Shown here: positions 9,640 to 18,013 of the stretch, piece after piece
How positions within the stretch are numbered: position 1 is the stretch's first letter
Layout: each line of letters begins with the position of its first letter
Assembly: GCA_024690665.1 (NCBI GenBank)
Contig: JAILOU010000001.1
Span: 59,728 to 123,727, forward strand
Length of the DNA: 64,000 bases
Reading direction: 5' to 3'
Source of the DNA: Eubacterium sp.
GTDB lineage: Bacteria > Bacillota > Clostridia > Lachnospirales > Lachnospiraceae
Position numbers and translations under genes: made by a program
Notes under the pieces: model-generated
The model's database searches: none
Told to the model about the DNA's origin: nothing
What the model saw: the letters and a program-made list of their open reading frames with translations, nothing else

Positions 9640-9856
9640 AATCGTTGATGAGGACAGTAGCTTGTTATTTCGTCACAGAGAGAAGTCGGTGCTGCAAGAC
9701 TTTACGAATGACTATGCGAAGACCACCTCTGAGAGATCCTTAATCGGATACGTCTGATCACGTTACGATCTTAAACTAAGTGGCTGCATAGCAGCAATTT
9801 GGGTGGAACCGCGAGTAATCGTCCCAATTCGTCTAAGACGGATTGGGATTTTTTTA
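9640..9856 (+). promoter_or_regulatory. T-box riboswitch upstream of thrS, specifier ACC (Thr)
   Basis: Stem I begins with GATGAGGACAGTAGC, including the AGTA bulge motif. GAGG pairs with CCTC just after the specifier ACC (9722-9724), a Thr codon that matches the downstream gene. The T-box core GGGTGGAACCGCG is at 9801-9813. The terminator CCCAATTCGTC / GACGGATTGGG with a T-run occupies 9823-9856. Uncharged tRNA(Thr) would stabilise the antiterminator. Confidence 0.95.
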
Positions 9857-9884
9857 TTCTATAAAACAAAAAGGAGACAAGATA

Positions 9885-11777
9885 ATGGAAAGAGAAGAAT
9901 TCTTAGGGCTGTACCGACACTCTCTGGCACATATCCTTGCCAAAGCTGTCATCGAACTTTACGGTAAAGAAGTACAGTACGCCATCGGACCTATGATCGA
10001 TGACGGAGCTTATTATGACTTTGTTCTTCCGGAAGGAAAGACAATCGGAGAGGCTGATTTTAAAACAATCGAAAATAAAATGCGGGAGATCATCAAGCGC
10101 CGCGAAGACTGGACCAGAAAGGTTGTTTCTAAAGAAGAAGCGCTAGAACTGTTCAAGGACCAGAAATATAAAGTAGAACTGATTAACGATATGCCGGATG
10201 ATGAAACCATCACCATCTACTATACCGGCGATGACTATGTAGATCTGTGCCGTGGACCTCACGTGGACAATTCACAGGAACTTATGAATGTCGCTTACAA
10301 AGTACATGCCTGCTCTATGGCTTACTGGAGAGGCGATGCCAAGCGCGATCAGATGCAGCGTGTCTACTTCTACGCATTTCCAAGCAAGGACGAACTCAAG
10401 CAGCACGTGAAACTGATTCAGGAAGCAAGAGAACGCGACCACAAAAAGATCGGTGCGCAGCTTGATTTATTTACCTTTAACGAATCTGCACCGGGTATGC
10501 CTTACTGGCTTCCTCGTGGCTGGGAGATGTACAAGACTCTGATGCGCTACTCAAGAGAACTTCAAAGAAAGCACGGTTATACCGAGATTTCCTGTCCTCT
10601 CATCAACAACAAAAAGCTCTGGCTTGTCAGCGGCCACTGGGCACATTATCTGAACAACATGTTCATCGTGCCGGGTATCGACGGTTTCGTTAAAGCCGAT
10701 GCTGATTTTGACGACATCGCAGAGCAGGCTGACGAGATGAGTTCTTCTACCGAAGCGCATCTTGAAAAGGGCACTCCACTGTACAATCGTGAAAATATCG
10801 ACACCATGGCTGCCAAGCCTATGAACTGCCCGAACGCCATGATGGTATTTAAGAGAACCACGCATTCCTACAAGGATCTTCCTATCCGTTACAGCGAATA
10901 CGATGTTCTTCACAGAAAAGAAAAATCCGGACAGATGAATGGTCTGTTTCGTGTTCAGGAATTCCGTCAGGATGATGACCATACTTTCGTTATGGAATCT
11001 CAGATCAAAGACGAAATCGCCGACATCATCGCTATTGCCGATGAAATCTATGGAACTTTTGGCGTTACTTACCGTGCAGAGTTGTCCACAAGACCGGACG
11101 ATTTCATGGGTGAAATCGAAGTCTGGGATCGCGCAGAAGCCGGCCTTAAGGAAATCCTTGATGAGAAATACGGCGAAGGCGGATACGAAGTTAACGAAGG
11201 TGACGGCGCTTTCTACGGACCTAAGATCGACCTTCAGATTAAGGACGCTCTTGGAAGAGAATGGCAGTGTGGTACCATCCAGCTTGACTTCCAGCTTCCT
11301 CATAACTTTGGCCTGACTTACACGAACCAGGAAGGTAATCCTCAGATGCCGGTTGTAATCCACCGCGCCATCTATGGTTCTCTTGAGCGTTTCATCGGTA
11401 TCATCATCGAGAACTTCAAGGGTGCTATGCCATTTTGGTTAAATCCTTTCCAGGTTGGTATCGTTCCTATCATGGAATCTCATAATGACTATGCCAAGGA
11501 AGTTGAAAAGGCTCTTGAAGATGCCGGCATTCGCGTGGAAGCCGACTACTCCGACAAGAACATGAGACCTAAGATTAAGAAATTCAAAAACTACAAAGAT
11601 CCTTATATCTTAGTCCTCGGTGATCAAGAAGCTGAGAACAAGACCGTATCTATCAATGTTCGCGGTTCTAACAAGCAGATTCAAAATGTTCCTCTTGACA
11701 AGTTTGTTGCTCTGTGTAAGAAACTTAACGAAGAACATACACTTGAACTTCCACAGTCTGAAGAAGACTTTCAGTAA
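9885..11777 (+). CDS. thrS: Threonyl-tRNA synthetase lacking the N-terminal TGS domain
   Basis: 630 aa. The protein starts directly in the editing domain: HSLAH (H12, H16) is the N2 His-x3-His motif, so the usual N1/TGS domain of about 60 residues is absent. The catalytic core keeps the zinc ligands Cys (MNCPN), His (QDDDHTF) and His (VIHRAI). The length is nevertheless near normal, partly because of an acidic insertion around VKADADFDDIAEQADEMSSS before motif 2. Motif 2 is itself divergent (MNCPNAMMVF instead of MNCPGHM). Start ATG 9885 has AAGGAG 8 nt upstream. It is controlled by the Thr T-box. Confidence 0.95.
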   Translation: MEREEFLGLYRHSLAHILAKAVIELYGKEVQYAIGPMIDDGAYYDFVLPEGKTIGEADFKTIENKMREIIKRREDWTRKVVSKEEALELFKDQKYKVELINDMPDDETITIYYTGDDYVDLCRGPHVDNSQELMNVAYKVHACSMAYWRGDAKRDQMQRVYFYAFPSKDELKQHVKLIQEARERDHKKIGAQLDLFTFNESAPGMPYWLPRGWEMYKTLMRYSRELQRKHGYTEISCPLINNKKLWLVSGHWAHYLNNMFIVPGIDGFVKADADFDDIAEQADEMSSSTEAHLEKGTPLYNRENIDTMAAKPMNCPNAMMVFKRTTHSYKDLPIRYSEYDVLHRKEKSGQMNGLFRVQEFRQDDDHTFVMESQIKDEIADIIAIADEIYGTFGVTYRAELSTRPDDFMGEIEVWDRAEAGLKEILDEKYGEGGYEVNEGDGAFYGPKIDLQIKDALGREWQCGTIQLDFQLPHNFGLTYTNQEGNPQMPVVIHRAIYGSLERFIGIIIENFKGAMPFWLNPFQVGIVPIMESHNDYAKEVEKALEDAGIRVEADYSDKNMRPKIKKFKNYKDPYILVLGDQEAENKTVSINVRGSNKQIQNVPLDKFVALCKKLNEEHTLELPQSEEDFQ

Positions 11778-11786
11778 ATAATAAGT

Positions 11787-11826
11787 AAGACCTTAAGAAA
11801 TGGAATCCATTTCTTAAGGTCTTTTT
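11787..11826. terminator. Bidirectional terminator between thrS and the MFS gene
   Basis: A 16-bp inverted repeat, AAGACCTTAAGAAATG / CATTTCTTAAGGTCTT, with a T-run on both strands serves the convergent thrS and MFS genes. The MFS stop codon (11814-11816) lies inside the right arm. Confidence 0.9.
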
Positions 11827-12968
11827 CTTGTCACTACAATAATTGCCAATATCACATCAATTGCCAGTACCGCCGCCAACACTCTAAACGTTCCGGAAAA
11901 TCCTACCCACGATGCAACAAATCCAAATGCCGCCGATATAATAGCGCCTCCAAGTCCCGTCGCAATTGTAATCGCCGACATCACGGTTGCCGTCCTGCTC
12001 CCTGCAAAGTCCGATGCGTAAGTCAGTACATTCGGATAAATTACGCCGCAGAAAAATCCGGTCGCAAAAGCAAATACAAGCAGTGCTCCCGTCGTGTTAA
12101 TCCCCGAGCACGCCAGCAACAAAAGCGCTGCCCCAAGCGGTGCACTTACCAGCATTGCCTTTCGATAGCGCACCAATACACCACTTAACAGTCTCGACGG
12201 AATCATTGCCAGCCAAAACAAAGACAATGCCACATATCCGTCTCCTCCTGCAATCCGCTCGGCCGCGAATTCATTCATAAAGAAGCCGACTCCATTCTCC
12301 ACGCCGCAATAGATGAACATAATCAAACATAAAAACAGCACACCAAGCACATAGAGTCTGCCGTTTTTTTGTTCGCTCTCCTGCTCCTTCTCTCCTTGCT
12401 CTCTTGGCGCAAAATCACTCTTCCACAAGATTGCCGTAAGCACCAGTGATATGATAAGCCCTGCCACAAAAAAACCCTGCCAGCCAAGACTCGTCTGAAT
12501 CATCACATCTACGAACAGCGGCGCCACCACCGCTCCGAGCGCATACATCACGGCCACGAGTCCCATCCTCTTGTGATTGGTCTTCGGATATCCATCCATC
12601 ATACCGGAGATGGCACTGACCTGCACCATGCTGACGGCCATTCCGAGCACAAAGATTCCTATCGTCAGCCCGATGCGTCCCGTCGACAGTAAAATGATGC
12701 CTCCGGAGATTGCTCTCCAAAAGGTAAATAATACCAATATGCGTTTTTTTCCGACTCGGTCTGCAATCGGTCCTAACACAAGTGGTGCAAATACCGTCGC
12801 AAACAATTCTACCGACGCCAGGATTCCTTCCATCTGTGTTGTCAGCCCGTACTCATCGCCTATGCTGACCAGCGTCGCCTGAAATCCTCCGCTTTCGAAT
12901 CCATTTAAAAAGATCGAAATATAAAACAAAATCGCCAGTGCATGAAAATGCCGTTTTTCATTTTCCAT
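11814..12968 (-). CDS. Major facilitator superfamily (MFS) transporter
   Basis: 384 aa, about twelve hydrophobic segments, with the central cytoplasmic loop near residues 190-205 (FAPREQGEKEQESEQKN). The MFS loop 2-3 signature appears as GPIADRVGKKRILVLF. The sequence resembles putative sugar/organic-acid or drug permeases of the 12-TM class; the substrate cannot be read. It starts 19 nt after the GntP permease and is probably co-transcribed with it, so the two may handle related acids. Confidence 0.85.
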   Translation of the reverse strand: MENEKRHFHALAILFYISIFLNGFESGGFQATLVSIGDEYGLTTQMEGILASVELFATVFAPLVLGPIADRVGKKRILVLFTFWRAISGGIILLSTGRIGLTIGIFVLGMAVSMVQVSAISGMMDGYPKTNHKRMGLVAVMYALGAVVAPLFVDVMIQTSLGWQGFFVAGLIISLVLTAILWKSDFAPREQGEKEQESEQKNGRLYVLGVLFLCLIMFIYCGVENGVGFFMNEFAAERIAGGDGYVALSLFWLAMIPSRLLSGVLVRYRKAMLVSAPLGAALLLLACSGINTTGALLVFAFATGFFCGVIYPNVLTYASDFAGSRTATVMSAITIATGLGGAIISAAFGFVASWVGFSGTFRVLAAVLAIDVILAIIVVTRKRP

Positions 12969-12987
12969 ATTGGCATCCCCCCGTGAT

Positions 12988-14319
12988 CTACAATGCCACT
13001 CCCCAAATCAGAATCAGCACAATCGTTGCTACCACCGGTATCGCCACTGATGTCATAAAAATATCCTTATAAGATTCTTTATGTGAGCAGTGCGATACCG
13101 CAAGCAGCGTGATAATAGCTCCGTTATGTGGCAGCTTATCAAGCGCTCCCGCTGCAATTGCCCCTACGCGGTGTAACAGCTCCGGACTTAATCCCAATGT
13201 ATCTGCCATTGACTGATAATTATCTGCAAATGCCGACAGCGCAATCGACAATCCTCCGGACGCCGACCCTGTCGCCCCTGACAACACGCCGGTCGCCAGT
13301 GCTTCTGAGAACAGTAACGATATCGGATTCGATGTGCTTCCAATTAACAATCCCGTCAACAGCACAAAGCCCGGTACTATCTTAATGACCGACCCAAATC
13401 CTACCGCACAGGCTGTGTTCATCATGGCCGTTATCGATCCTTTCGCTCCTTCCGTCAGTGCCTGCGGCAACTGTTTCATCTTATTTATATTAAATAAAAA
13501 GCATACTAAGATTCCCAAAATCAGTGATATCACAATATTCCAGTCGAGCACATTTAGCGTCACAAATACCACTATCAGCGGCACCAAACCGGACAGCCAG
13601 TGCCAGGCTGGCTTTGTCTCATCATCGTCTGCCGTGCTCATCTGTGGATCTGCCTCAAAGCATCTTCCTTGTGCCTTTGCTTTTTTCACCTGCCGATTTA
13701 AATACAGATATCCCGGTACTCCTATCAAAATCGCCGCCACAATTCCCATGACCGGCGCGGCCGTCGCACTTGTTCCGTAATAATCCATCGGTATCAGATT
13801 CTGTATCTGTGGCGTTCCCGGTATACACGTCATCGTGATTCCCATTGCTCCAAATGCAATGACCGCCGGCAACATCTGCCTTGGAATGTCTGCTGCTTTA
13901 TAGATTTCATATCCCATCGGATACATGATAAAGACTACAACGAACAGCGATACGCCTCCATATGTTAACAGCATACACGGTATCAGCACCGCCAGTACTG
14001 CCATCTTCGTTCCGACCAGTTTCACTATCACCTGTGCCAATGATCTTGCCGCTCCCGTCACATCCATGACCTTACCATAGATAGCTCCAAGCAAAAATGT
14101 CGGGAACCAGGAGATGAAGTATTCTCCCACGCCCTGCATGTAATCTACCGTATAGGCCGACAGCAGTGTCCTGTCTTCTCCCAGTCCTGCCGCACAGGAG
14201 AATAACACTACTACAAATGCGCACAGTGGTGCCACCCAGATGATTGAATGTCCTTTATACGCAAGAAGTATCATCAGCGCCAGGCCGACGAAGATTCCTA
14301 CTAGCGATAACATATCCAT
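12988..14319 (-). CDS. GntP-family permease (gluconate/organic acid:H+ symporter type)
   Basis: 443 aa with about 12-14 membrane segments. Family features include the N-terminal SLVGIFVGLALMILLAYKGHS, the loop GITMTCIPGTPQIQNLIPM, and the C-terminal ATGSASGGLSIALSAF and LDKLPHNGAIITLL. In GntP proteins the latter two surround the transport path. Substrates of the family are gluconate, ketogluconate, glycerate, idonate and related acids; here it is unknown. It is the first gene of a two-gene run with the MFS carrier. Confidence 0.88.
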   Translation of the reverse strand: MDMLSLVGIFVGLALMILLAYKGHSIIWVAPLCAFVVVLFSCAAGLGEDRTLLSAYTVDYMQGVGEYFISWFPTFLLGAIYGKVMDVTGAARSLAQVIVKLVGTKMAVLAVLIPCMLLTYGGVSLFVVVFIMYPMGYEIYKAADIPRQMLPAVIAFGAMGITMTCIPGTPQIQNLIPMDYYGTSATAAPVMGIVAAILIGVPGYLYLNRQVKKAKAQGRCFEADPQMSTADDDETKPAWHWLSGLVPLIVVFVTLNVLDWNIVISLILGILVCFLFNINKMKQLPQALTEGAKGSITAMMNTACAVGFGSVIKIVPGFVLLTGLLIGSTSNPISLLFSEALATGVLSGATGSASGGLSIALSAFADNYQSMADTLGLSPELLHRVGAIAAGALDKLPHNGAIITLLAVSHCSHKESYKDIFMTSVAIPVVATIVLILIWGVAL

Positions 14320-14358
14320 ATTTCCTATAAACCTCTCATATTCCTATTAATCGTTTTT

Positions 14359-14367
14359 ATTATAGCA
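14359..14367 (-). promoter_or_regulatory. Extended -10 promoter of the GntP-MFS unit
   Basis: Minus strand TGC-TATAAT (14367-14359), 40 nt upstream of the GntP start. No convincing -35 box. Confidence 0.5.
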
Positions 14368-14464
14368 TTTTCCGGGGACAAAACCACTAGTGTTTCTTCT
14401 GTGGTGCGGGATGTCAGGTTGGTTTCTCCCACTTTCAGACATATCTATCTTGTTCTTTTCTTTT

Positions 14465-14752
14465 TCTTGGGGCTTTCCGCCTTATTTCAAATCATTTCCC
14501 CCAGCGCCTGGGGGATTTGCTCCGTCTTTTGCTCGCAGCCCCCAAAATTTCCTGGTCCTTTTTTATTTCTTGGGGCTTTCCGCCTTATTTCAAATCTTTT
14601 CCCCCAACGCCTGGGGGATTTGCTACTTTTTTTGCTTGCAGCCCCCAAAATTTCCTTGTCCTTTTTTATTTCTTGGGGCTTTCCGCTTTATCTAAGATCA
14701 TTTCCCCCAACGCCTGGGGGATTCGCTCCGTCTTTTGCTCGCGGCCCCCAAA
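14465..14752. repeat. Three tandem copies of a 103-bp hairpin-forming unit
   Basis: Units begin at 14465, 14568 and 14671 (TCTTGGGGCTTTCCG), an exact 103-bp period; the third is cut off about 20 bp early. Each unit holds a nested hairpin. The inner palindrome is CCCCCAGCGCCTGGGGG (or CAACGCC) and the outer arms are TTGGGGCT and AGCCCCCAA. The period is not a multiple of three, so reading frames shift between copies and the open frames here are not genes. It fills the gap 14320-14800 between the GntP gene and the DUF6033-like gene. Confidence 0.9.
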
Positions 14753-14793
14753 AAAACAAAAAGAAAGAGCCGTCTCATAACGACGGCTCTTTC
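14753..14793 (-). terminator. Terminator after the DUF6033-like gene
   Basis: AAAGAGCCGTC / GACGGCTCTTT hairpin followed on the minus strand by a long T-rich tail, 7 nt beyond the stop codon. Confidence 0.85.
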
Positions 14794-14800
14794 CCGCTCC

Positions 14801-15640
14801 TTAACCCGCAAAGTCAATGTTTTGTCCACGACTTAATTCTTCCTGTGTCATCACATTATTCGCAAGATTCTCATATGCATATGCAGAAATCTTGTCAAAC
14901 AGATGCTCGAAATCATGTGCAGTGAAAGTCACATACTCTTCTTCCATTCCATCCACACGATCTTCTTTATTACCTTCCAGTCGCTCTTCTAAGAATTCCT
15001 CACGTGTTTCTTTTGCTTCTTTTGCACGCTCTGAGCGCTTTTCTTCCTGTTTCTTCTCGATGCGTTTTGCCTGTGCAGCTGACGATTTTTCCAGCGTTGC
15101 AAAGTACTTCAAGGTTCCATCTTTGTCAACCGTAATACCAAAGTTTTTCACATTGGCTCCGGTACTAGCTAAAGAATCCTTTGCACTTGCCAGCTGAGTT
15201 TGTGCCATGGAGATGATGCCCTCGTATTTCTTTCGATACGATTCATCATTAGCCATACGTTCGAGTTTCTCTTCATCGATCAAAACGACCATCTTGTCAG
15301 CATTGCCGTATGCAGAAGCATTGGCCTTCACCTGATTCATCATGTCCTTACTAACAAGAATAAACTGCGCGTTCGAAAACTTGCCTTGCAGTTCCTTGTA
15401 GTATTCCTTCGCCTTGTCCGATAAGTTAACCTCGCCAATGGTAAGCCCATAGCCTTCTTTCGTTGTAGGCACGAGTGAACTCGATGTATCAATCGGTTTC
15501 CACTCTTGTGTCTTAACCTGCTCTGATGCGCCGGGCTGCGCTCGTGTTGTTTGCTTTGGCGACTCCTTTTGAGTTGCCTTGTTTGTCTTCCAGTTTTGAT
15601 TCATCTGCTGATATGCAGATATCGCACTTACATTAGACAT
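14801..15640 (-). CDS. DUF6033-like protein
   Basis: 279 aa, no signal peptide or membrane segment. A Gln/Lys/Thr-rich, probably disordered N-terminus (residues 1-60) precedes a conserved-looking region, GLTIGEVNLSDKAKEYYKEL through MVVLIDEEKLERMA. A Lys/Glu/Arg-rich coiled coil follows (about 185-230, KRIEKKQEEKRSERAKEAK). The end is FTAHDFEHLFDKISAY. I recognise the pattern from Lachnospiraceae proteins labelled DUF6033, from memory and without a search. The function is unknown. GAGGTAAAGAG before ATG 15640 is a good ribosome site; the gene is flanked by its own terminator and promoter, so it is monocistronic. Confidence 0.75.
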   Translation of the reverse strand: MSNVSAISAYQQMNQNWKTNKATQKESPKQTTRAQPGASEQVKTQEWKPIDTSSSLVPTTKEGYGLTIGEVNLSDKAKEYYKELQGKFSNAQFILVSKDMMNQVKANASAYGNADKMVVLIDEEKLERMANDESYRKKYEGIISMAQTQLASAKDSLASTGANVKNFGITVDKDGTLKYFATLEKSSAAQAKRIEKKQEEKRSERAKEAKETREEFLEERLEGNKEDRVDGMEEEYVTFTAHDFEHLFDKISAYAYENLANNVMTQEELSRGQNIDFAG

Positions 15641-15692
15641 AACTCTTTACCTCCTTGTATAAATATTTCGAAACTTCCATGTTTCTATGATA

Positions 15693-15721
15693 TCTATCGA
15701 CACAATTTACAAGATTGACAA
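15693..15721 (-). promoter_or_regulatory. Possible promoter of the DUF6033-like gene (sigma-A or sigma-D type)
   Basis: Two readings overlap. TTGTCA (15721-15716) with GATAGA (15698-15693) at 17 nt is a weak sigma-A promoter. TCAA (15718-15715), 14 nt, TCGATAGA (15700-15693) resembles the flagellar sigma-D/28 pattern TAAA-N15-GCCGATAT. Neither is strong. Confidence 0.3.
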
Positions 15722-15725
15722 CCCA

Positions 15726-17003
15726 CTAGTCATTATTTAACAATTGCGTTGTAAATAAAACCTGCGTAGGATATCCGTCCTTATCCTGTTCGATTGCAAC
15801 AAAACTTGCAACAAATCTTCCAAGCTTACTTTTTTCAAATTCAGACATCAAGAATTCCTTTCCCTTCATCCTGGTAAGCAAAGACTTAAGATTAGTAAAG
15901 TCGAAGATTTCTTTTTGTCCATCATCTGCTATATTCTTTTTCACAATTTCCCGCATGATTTCATCTACAACAAGCCCCTTTTCGAGTACCGGTTGCAAAC
16001 CGCTAAGAGTGTCATATTTATCAATGGTATCTTGTTCAAAGTCAATCAGGTAAACACTGTGATAAATCTTCGATAAAGTGCCAAAGATTCGGAGATTTTG
16101 CGTGCACTCTTCCCGTTGTTTCTCAAGTGCCTGTTCCTTCTTCTTAAGATCATCGATGTCCTGAAACAATCCCACAAAACTCTTTGGCGTACCATCTTCT
16201 CTTCTTGCCGGCTTACCTGCCGCCCGAAACCACCGAAGCCCCCTGTTCTTGGTACGAATCTGAAATTCCTCATCATAACTAATCGCATCTGTCGTATCAT
16301 TCAAAACCTCTTGCAATTTTTTCACGATACGATCTTTGTCCGCGTCATGAACCACATTGATAAAAGTCTCCATCTTATTTGGAAAATCCAATTCGTCCTG
16401 ATAACCGAGCATCTGACGAAATACCGGACTCCAAAATACTTCTTTTAACTTTCCTTCTTCCGTAAATGTCACATTCCAGGGTCCGGAATGAAGCGTCTCA
16501 TGAAGAAGTTCCATGGATTCTACCTTCAGGCGATATTGCTCAAGAATTTTTTCCGATTCAATTAGCTTATTATCGCTCATCTTCTTCGCACTAAAATCAT
16601 CCATAACATACGGACCGCGCTCGTCGTGATTAAGCAATGTGACATAAAAAACATCCCCAAATCCCGGATCATCCACAAGTCGTCCGTTATCTAGCACATA
16701 ACAAATCTTCCCATACTTTGTTACAATACGATAATCAACATAGTCACAATTATCGGTCTGCCTGGATTCTATTTGACTCCAGATTTCCTTCTTCACGCGA
16801 TCATAATCCTGCGAATACACCATACCCTTGAAGTTTCCATTTGTCAGTTTTAAAAAATCTCCAAAGTCATCGCATTCAAACATCTTAATCAGCTGTTTAT
16901 TCGCGTATAAAATATTCTCATCCCCGTGAGCCTCATAGATTAAAAAAGCTCCCGGCATTCTCTCTAACATTGCTTCATAATATTCTTTATAAACTATACT
17001 CAT
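15726..17003 (-). CDS. PAS-domain sensory protein without an output domain
   Basis: 425 aa from ATG 17003, chosen because the promoter -10 lies at 17053-17048 (transcript start about 17041) and GAGGTTAGG precedes this codon; an upstream ATG at 17039 would be almost leaderless. Residues about 1-130 form one PAS (MPGAFLIYEAHGDENILYAN). A second lies at about 170-295 and ends GLRWFRAAGKPARREDGTPKSFVGLFQDI, a PAC motif. A third PAS-like part (about 315-425, YHSVYLIDFEQDTIDKYD) usually precedes GGDEF in related proteins. No GGDEF, EAL, HD or kinase follows; the gene stops there. It is either a truncated sensor or a stand-alone partner. Confidence 0.8.
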   Translation of the reverse strand: MSIVYKEYYEAMLERMPGAFLIYEAHGDENILYANKQLIKMFECDDFGDFLKLTNGNFKGMVYSQDYDRVKKEIWSQIESRQTDNCDYVDYRIVTKYGKICYVLDNGRLVDDPGFGDVFYVTLLNHDERGPYVMDDFSAKKMSDNKLIESEKILEQYRLKVESMELLHETLHSGPWNVTFTEEGKLKEVFWSPVFRQMLGYQDELDFPNKMETFINVVHDADKDRIVKKLQEVLNDTTDAISYDEEFQIRTKNRGLRWFRAAGKPARREDGTPKSFVGLFQDIDDLKKKEQALEKQREECTQNLRIFGTLSKIYHSVYLIDFEQDTIDKYDTLSGLQPVLEKGLVVDEIMREIVKKNIADDGQKEIFDFTNLKSLLTRMKGKEFLMSEFEKSKLGRFVASFVAIEQDKDGYPTQVLFTTQLLNND

Positions 17004-17047
17004 TTTCCTAACCTCATCTAGTAAATATGTAACATACACCCAAGTTA

Positions 17048-17076
17048 ATTATACCGCACAACGCTTGTTTTGTATA
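17048..17076 (-). promoter_or_regulatory. Promoter of the PAS-domain gene
   Basis: Minus-strand TATACA (17076-17071), 17 nt, TATAAT (17053-17048). Confidence 0.6.
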
Positions 17077-17131
17077 CGCAATTCGCGAACATTTGCCATA
17101 ATATTCGTACAATAGTTTATAACCCAAACAT

Positions 17132-17165
17132 AAAAAAAAGCCGGAAACTATTCGTTTCTGACTTT
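17132..17165 (-). terminator. Terminator after the TetR gene
   Basis: On the minus strand AAAGTCAGAAAC / GTTTCCGGCTTT forms a stem with one mismatch and one G-U pair, followed by a T8 run, 25 nt after the TetR stop codon. Confidence 0.75.
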
Positions 17166-17189
17166 CTTCTTATATCAATATCTTCTATA

Positions 17190-17774
17190 TTAATCTACCG
17201 GAAGCTTGCCGGTTGGAAGTTCCGTCTGCAGTGCATCCTCTTCCATAAGTGAAATCCCCTTCATGGACAGACCGTACATCATTCTTCCTACATATTCGAT
17301 ATTATCCTGACAGCCGTCTGCGACCCAATTTTCCAGTATTGCAATGATGCCTCCGGAAATAAATGAATATGCATAATCCTTAATCTTCTCATCTGCTTTT
17401 GGATACAATTTATCCCACACTCTCATACTGTTACTGTAACCAAGATAAATAAGGTGCTTTAAAAAAGAAGCATCTCCATATGGTCCAATCAACGCCGAGC
17501 ACACATCTTTATTCTCATCGATCAATTTCAAAAGGTCCTCATACCAGTGATCCGTTGTGATGGATACGAGTACATTTTCAAATAGTTCATCCTGAATGGA
17601 TTCCGACAGTGCCATTACATCTTCATAATAAGTATAGAAAGTACTGCGATTGATATCTGCAAGCTTACAGATATCTGTTACCGTTATTTTTTTTATCGGT
17701 TTTTCCAAAAGAAGCTCATAAAACGCATCTCGAATTACCGTCTTCGTATACTTTGTTCTACGATCCGTCGCCAT
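17190..17774 (-). CDS. TetR/AcrR-family transcriptional regulator
   Basis: 194 aa. The N-terminal helix-turn-helix is clear: TKTVIRDAFYELLLEKPIKKITVTDICKLADINRSTFYTYYED, the TetR recognition-helix pattern. The rest is an all-helical ligand-binding part (YAYSFISGGIIAILENWV, a TetR C-terminal pattern). I use ATG 17774 (MATDRRTKYT); the ribosome site (AGGAG 13 nt upstream) is poorly spaced, so a different start is possible. It is divergent from the radical SAM gene, and the 239-bp gap holds two matching palindromes, so it most likely represses that gene and itself. Confidence 0.88.
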   Translation of the reverse strand: MATDRRTKYTKTVIRDAFYELLLEKPIKKITVTDICKLADINRSTFYTYYEDVMALSESIQDELFENVLVSITTDHWYEDLLKLIDENKDVCSALIGPYGDASFLKHLIYLGYSNSMRVWDKLYPKADEKIKDYAYSFISGGIIAILENWVADGCQDNIEYVGRMMYGLSMKGISLMEEDALQTELPTGKLPVD

Positions 17775-17876
17775 AAATAGTTCTTTTCTCCTGTCTACAA
17801 ATAGTATATTTTCTCTATTTTCCAACAATAAAACCACAATTTGTTGGAAAATACACAAAATCTTAATAATTGATGG

Positions 17877-17904
17877 TTGTAACAGACAACAAACGCATTA
17901 TAAT
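17877..17904 (+). promoter_or_regulatory. Promoter of the radical SAM gene
   Basis: TTGTAA (17877-17882), 16 nt, TATAAT (17899-17904). The two palindromes downstream would sit in the early transcribed region, a suitable place for repression. Confidence 0.55.
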
Positions 17905-17922
17905 ATACAGTAGTTAGAAAAT

Positions 17923-17934
17923 CAACAGGTGTTG
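17923..17934 (+). promoter_or_regulatory. Operator-like palindrome 1 (CAACAGGTGTTG)
   Basis: CAACA and TGTTG arms around a GG centre. The ten-base core AACAGGTGTT recurs exactly 54 bp downstream at 17978-17987. Probable site of the divergent TetR protein. Confidence 0.55.
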
Positions 17935-17975
17935 TTTATCTAACACATGATTTTTACCTAACAACTATTGTTTTT

Positions 17976-17989
17976 GTAACAGGTGTTAC
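17976..17989 (+). promoter_or_regulatory. Operator-like palindrome 2 (GTAACAGGTGTTAC)
   Basis: GTAACA and TGTTAC arms around a GG centre, ending 24 bp before the radical SAM start codon. It shares AACAGGTGTT with palindrome 1. A further inverted repeat AACAA-CTA-TTGTT lies between them at 17960-17972. Confidence 0.6.
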
Positions 17990-18013
17990 GTGATTGAAAG
18001 GGGAAACATTTTT

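Noticed and set aside
10551..11363. 270-codon open frame antisense to thrS
   Set aside because: It lies wholly inside a certain ThrRS gene on the other strand, with no motif or ribosome site.
14390..14925. Several overlapping plus-strand open frames of 87-174 codons
   Set aside because: They come from the 103-bp tandem repeat. The same sequence is read in three frames in turn because 103 is not a multiple of three, and there are no ribosome sites.
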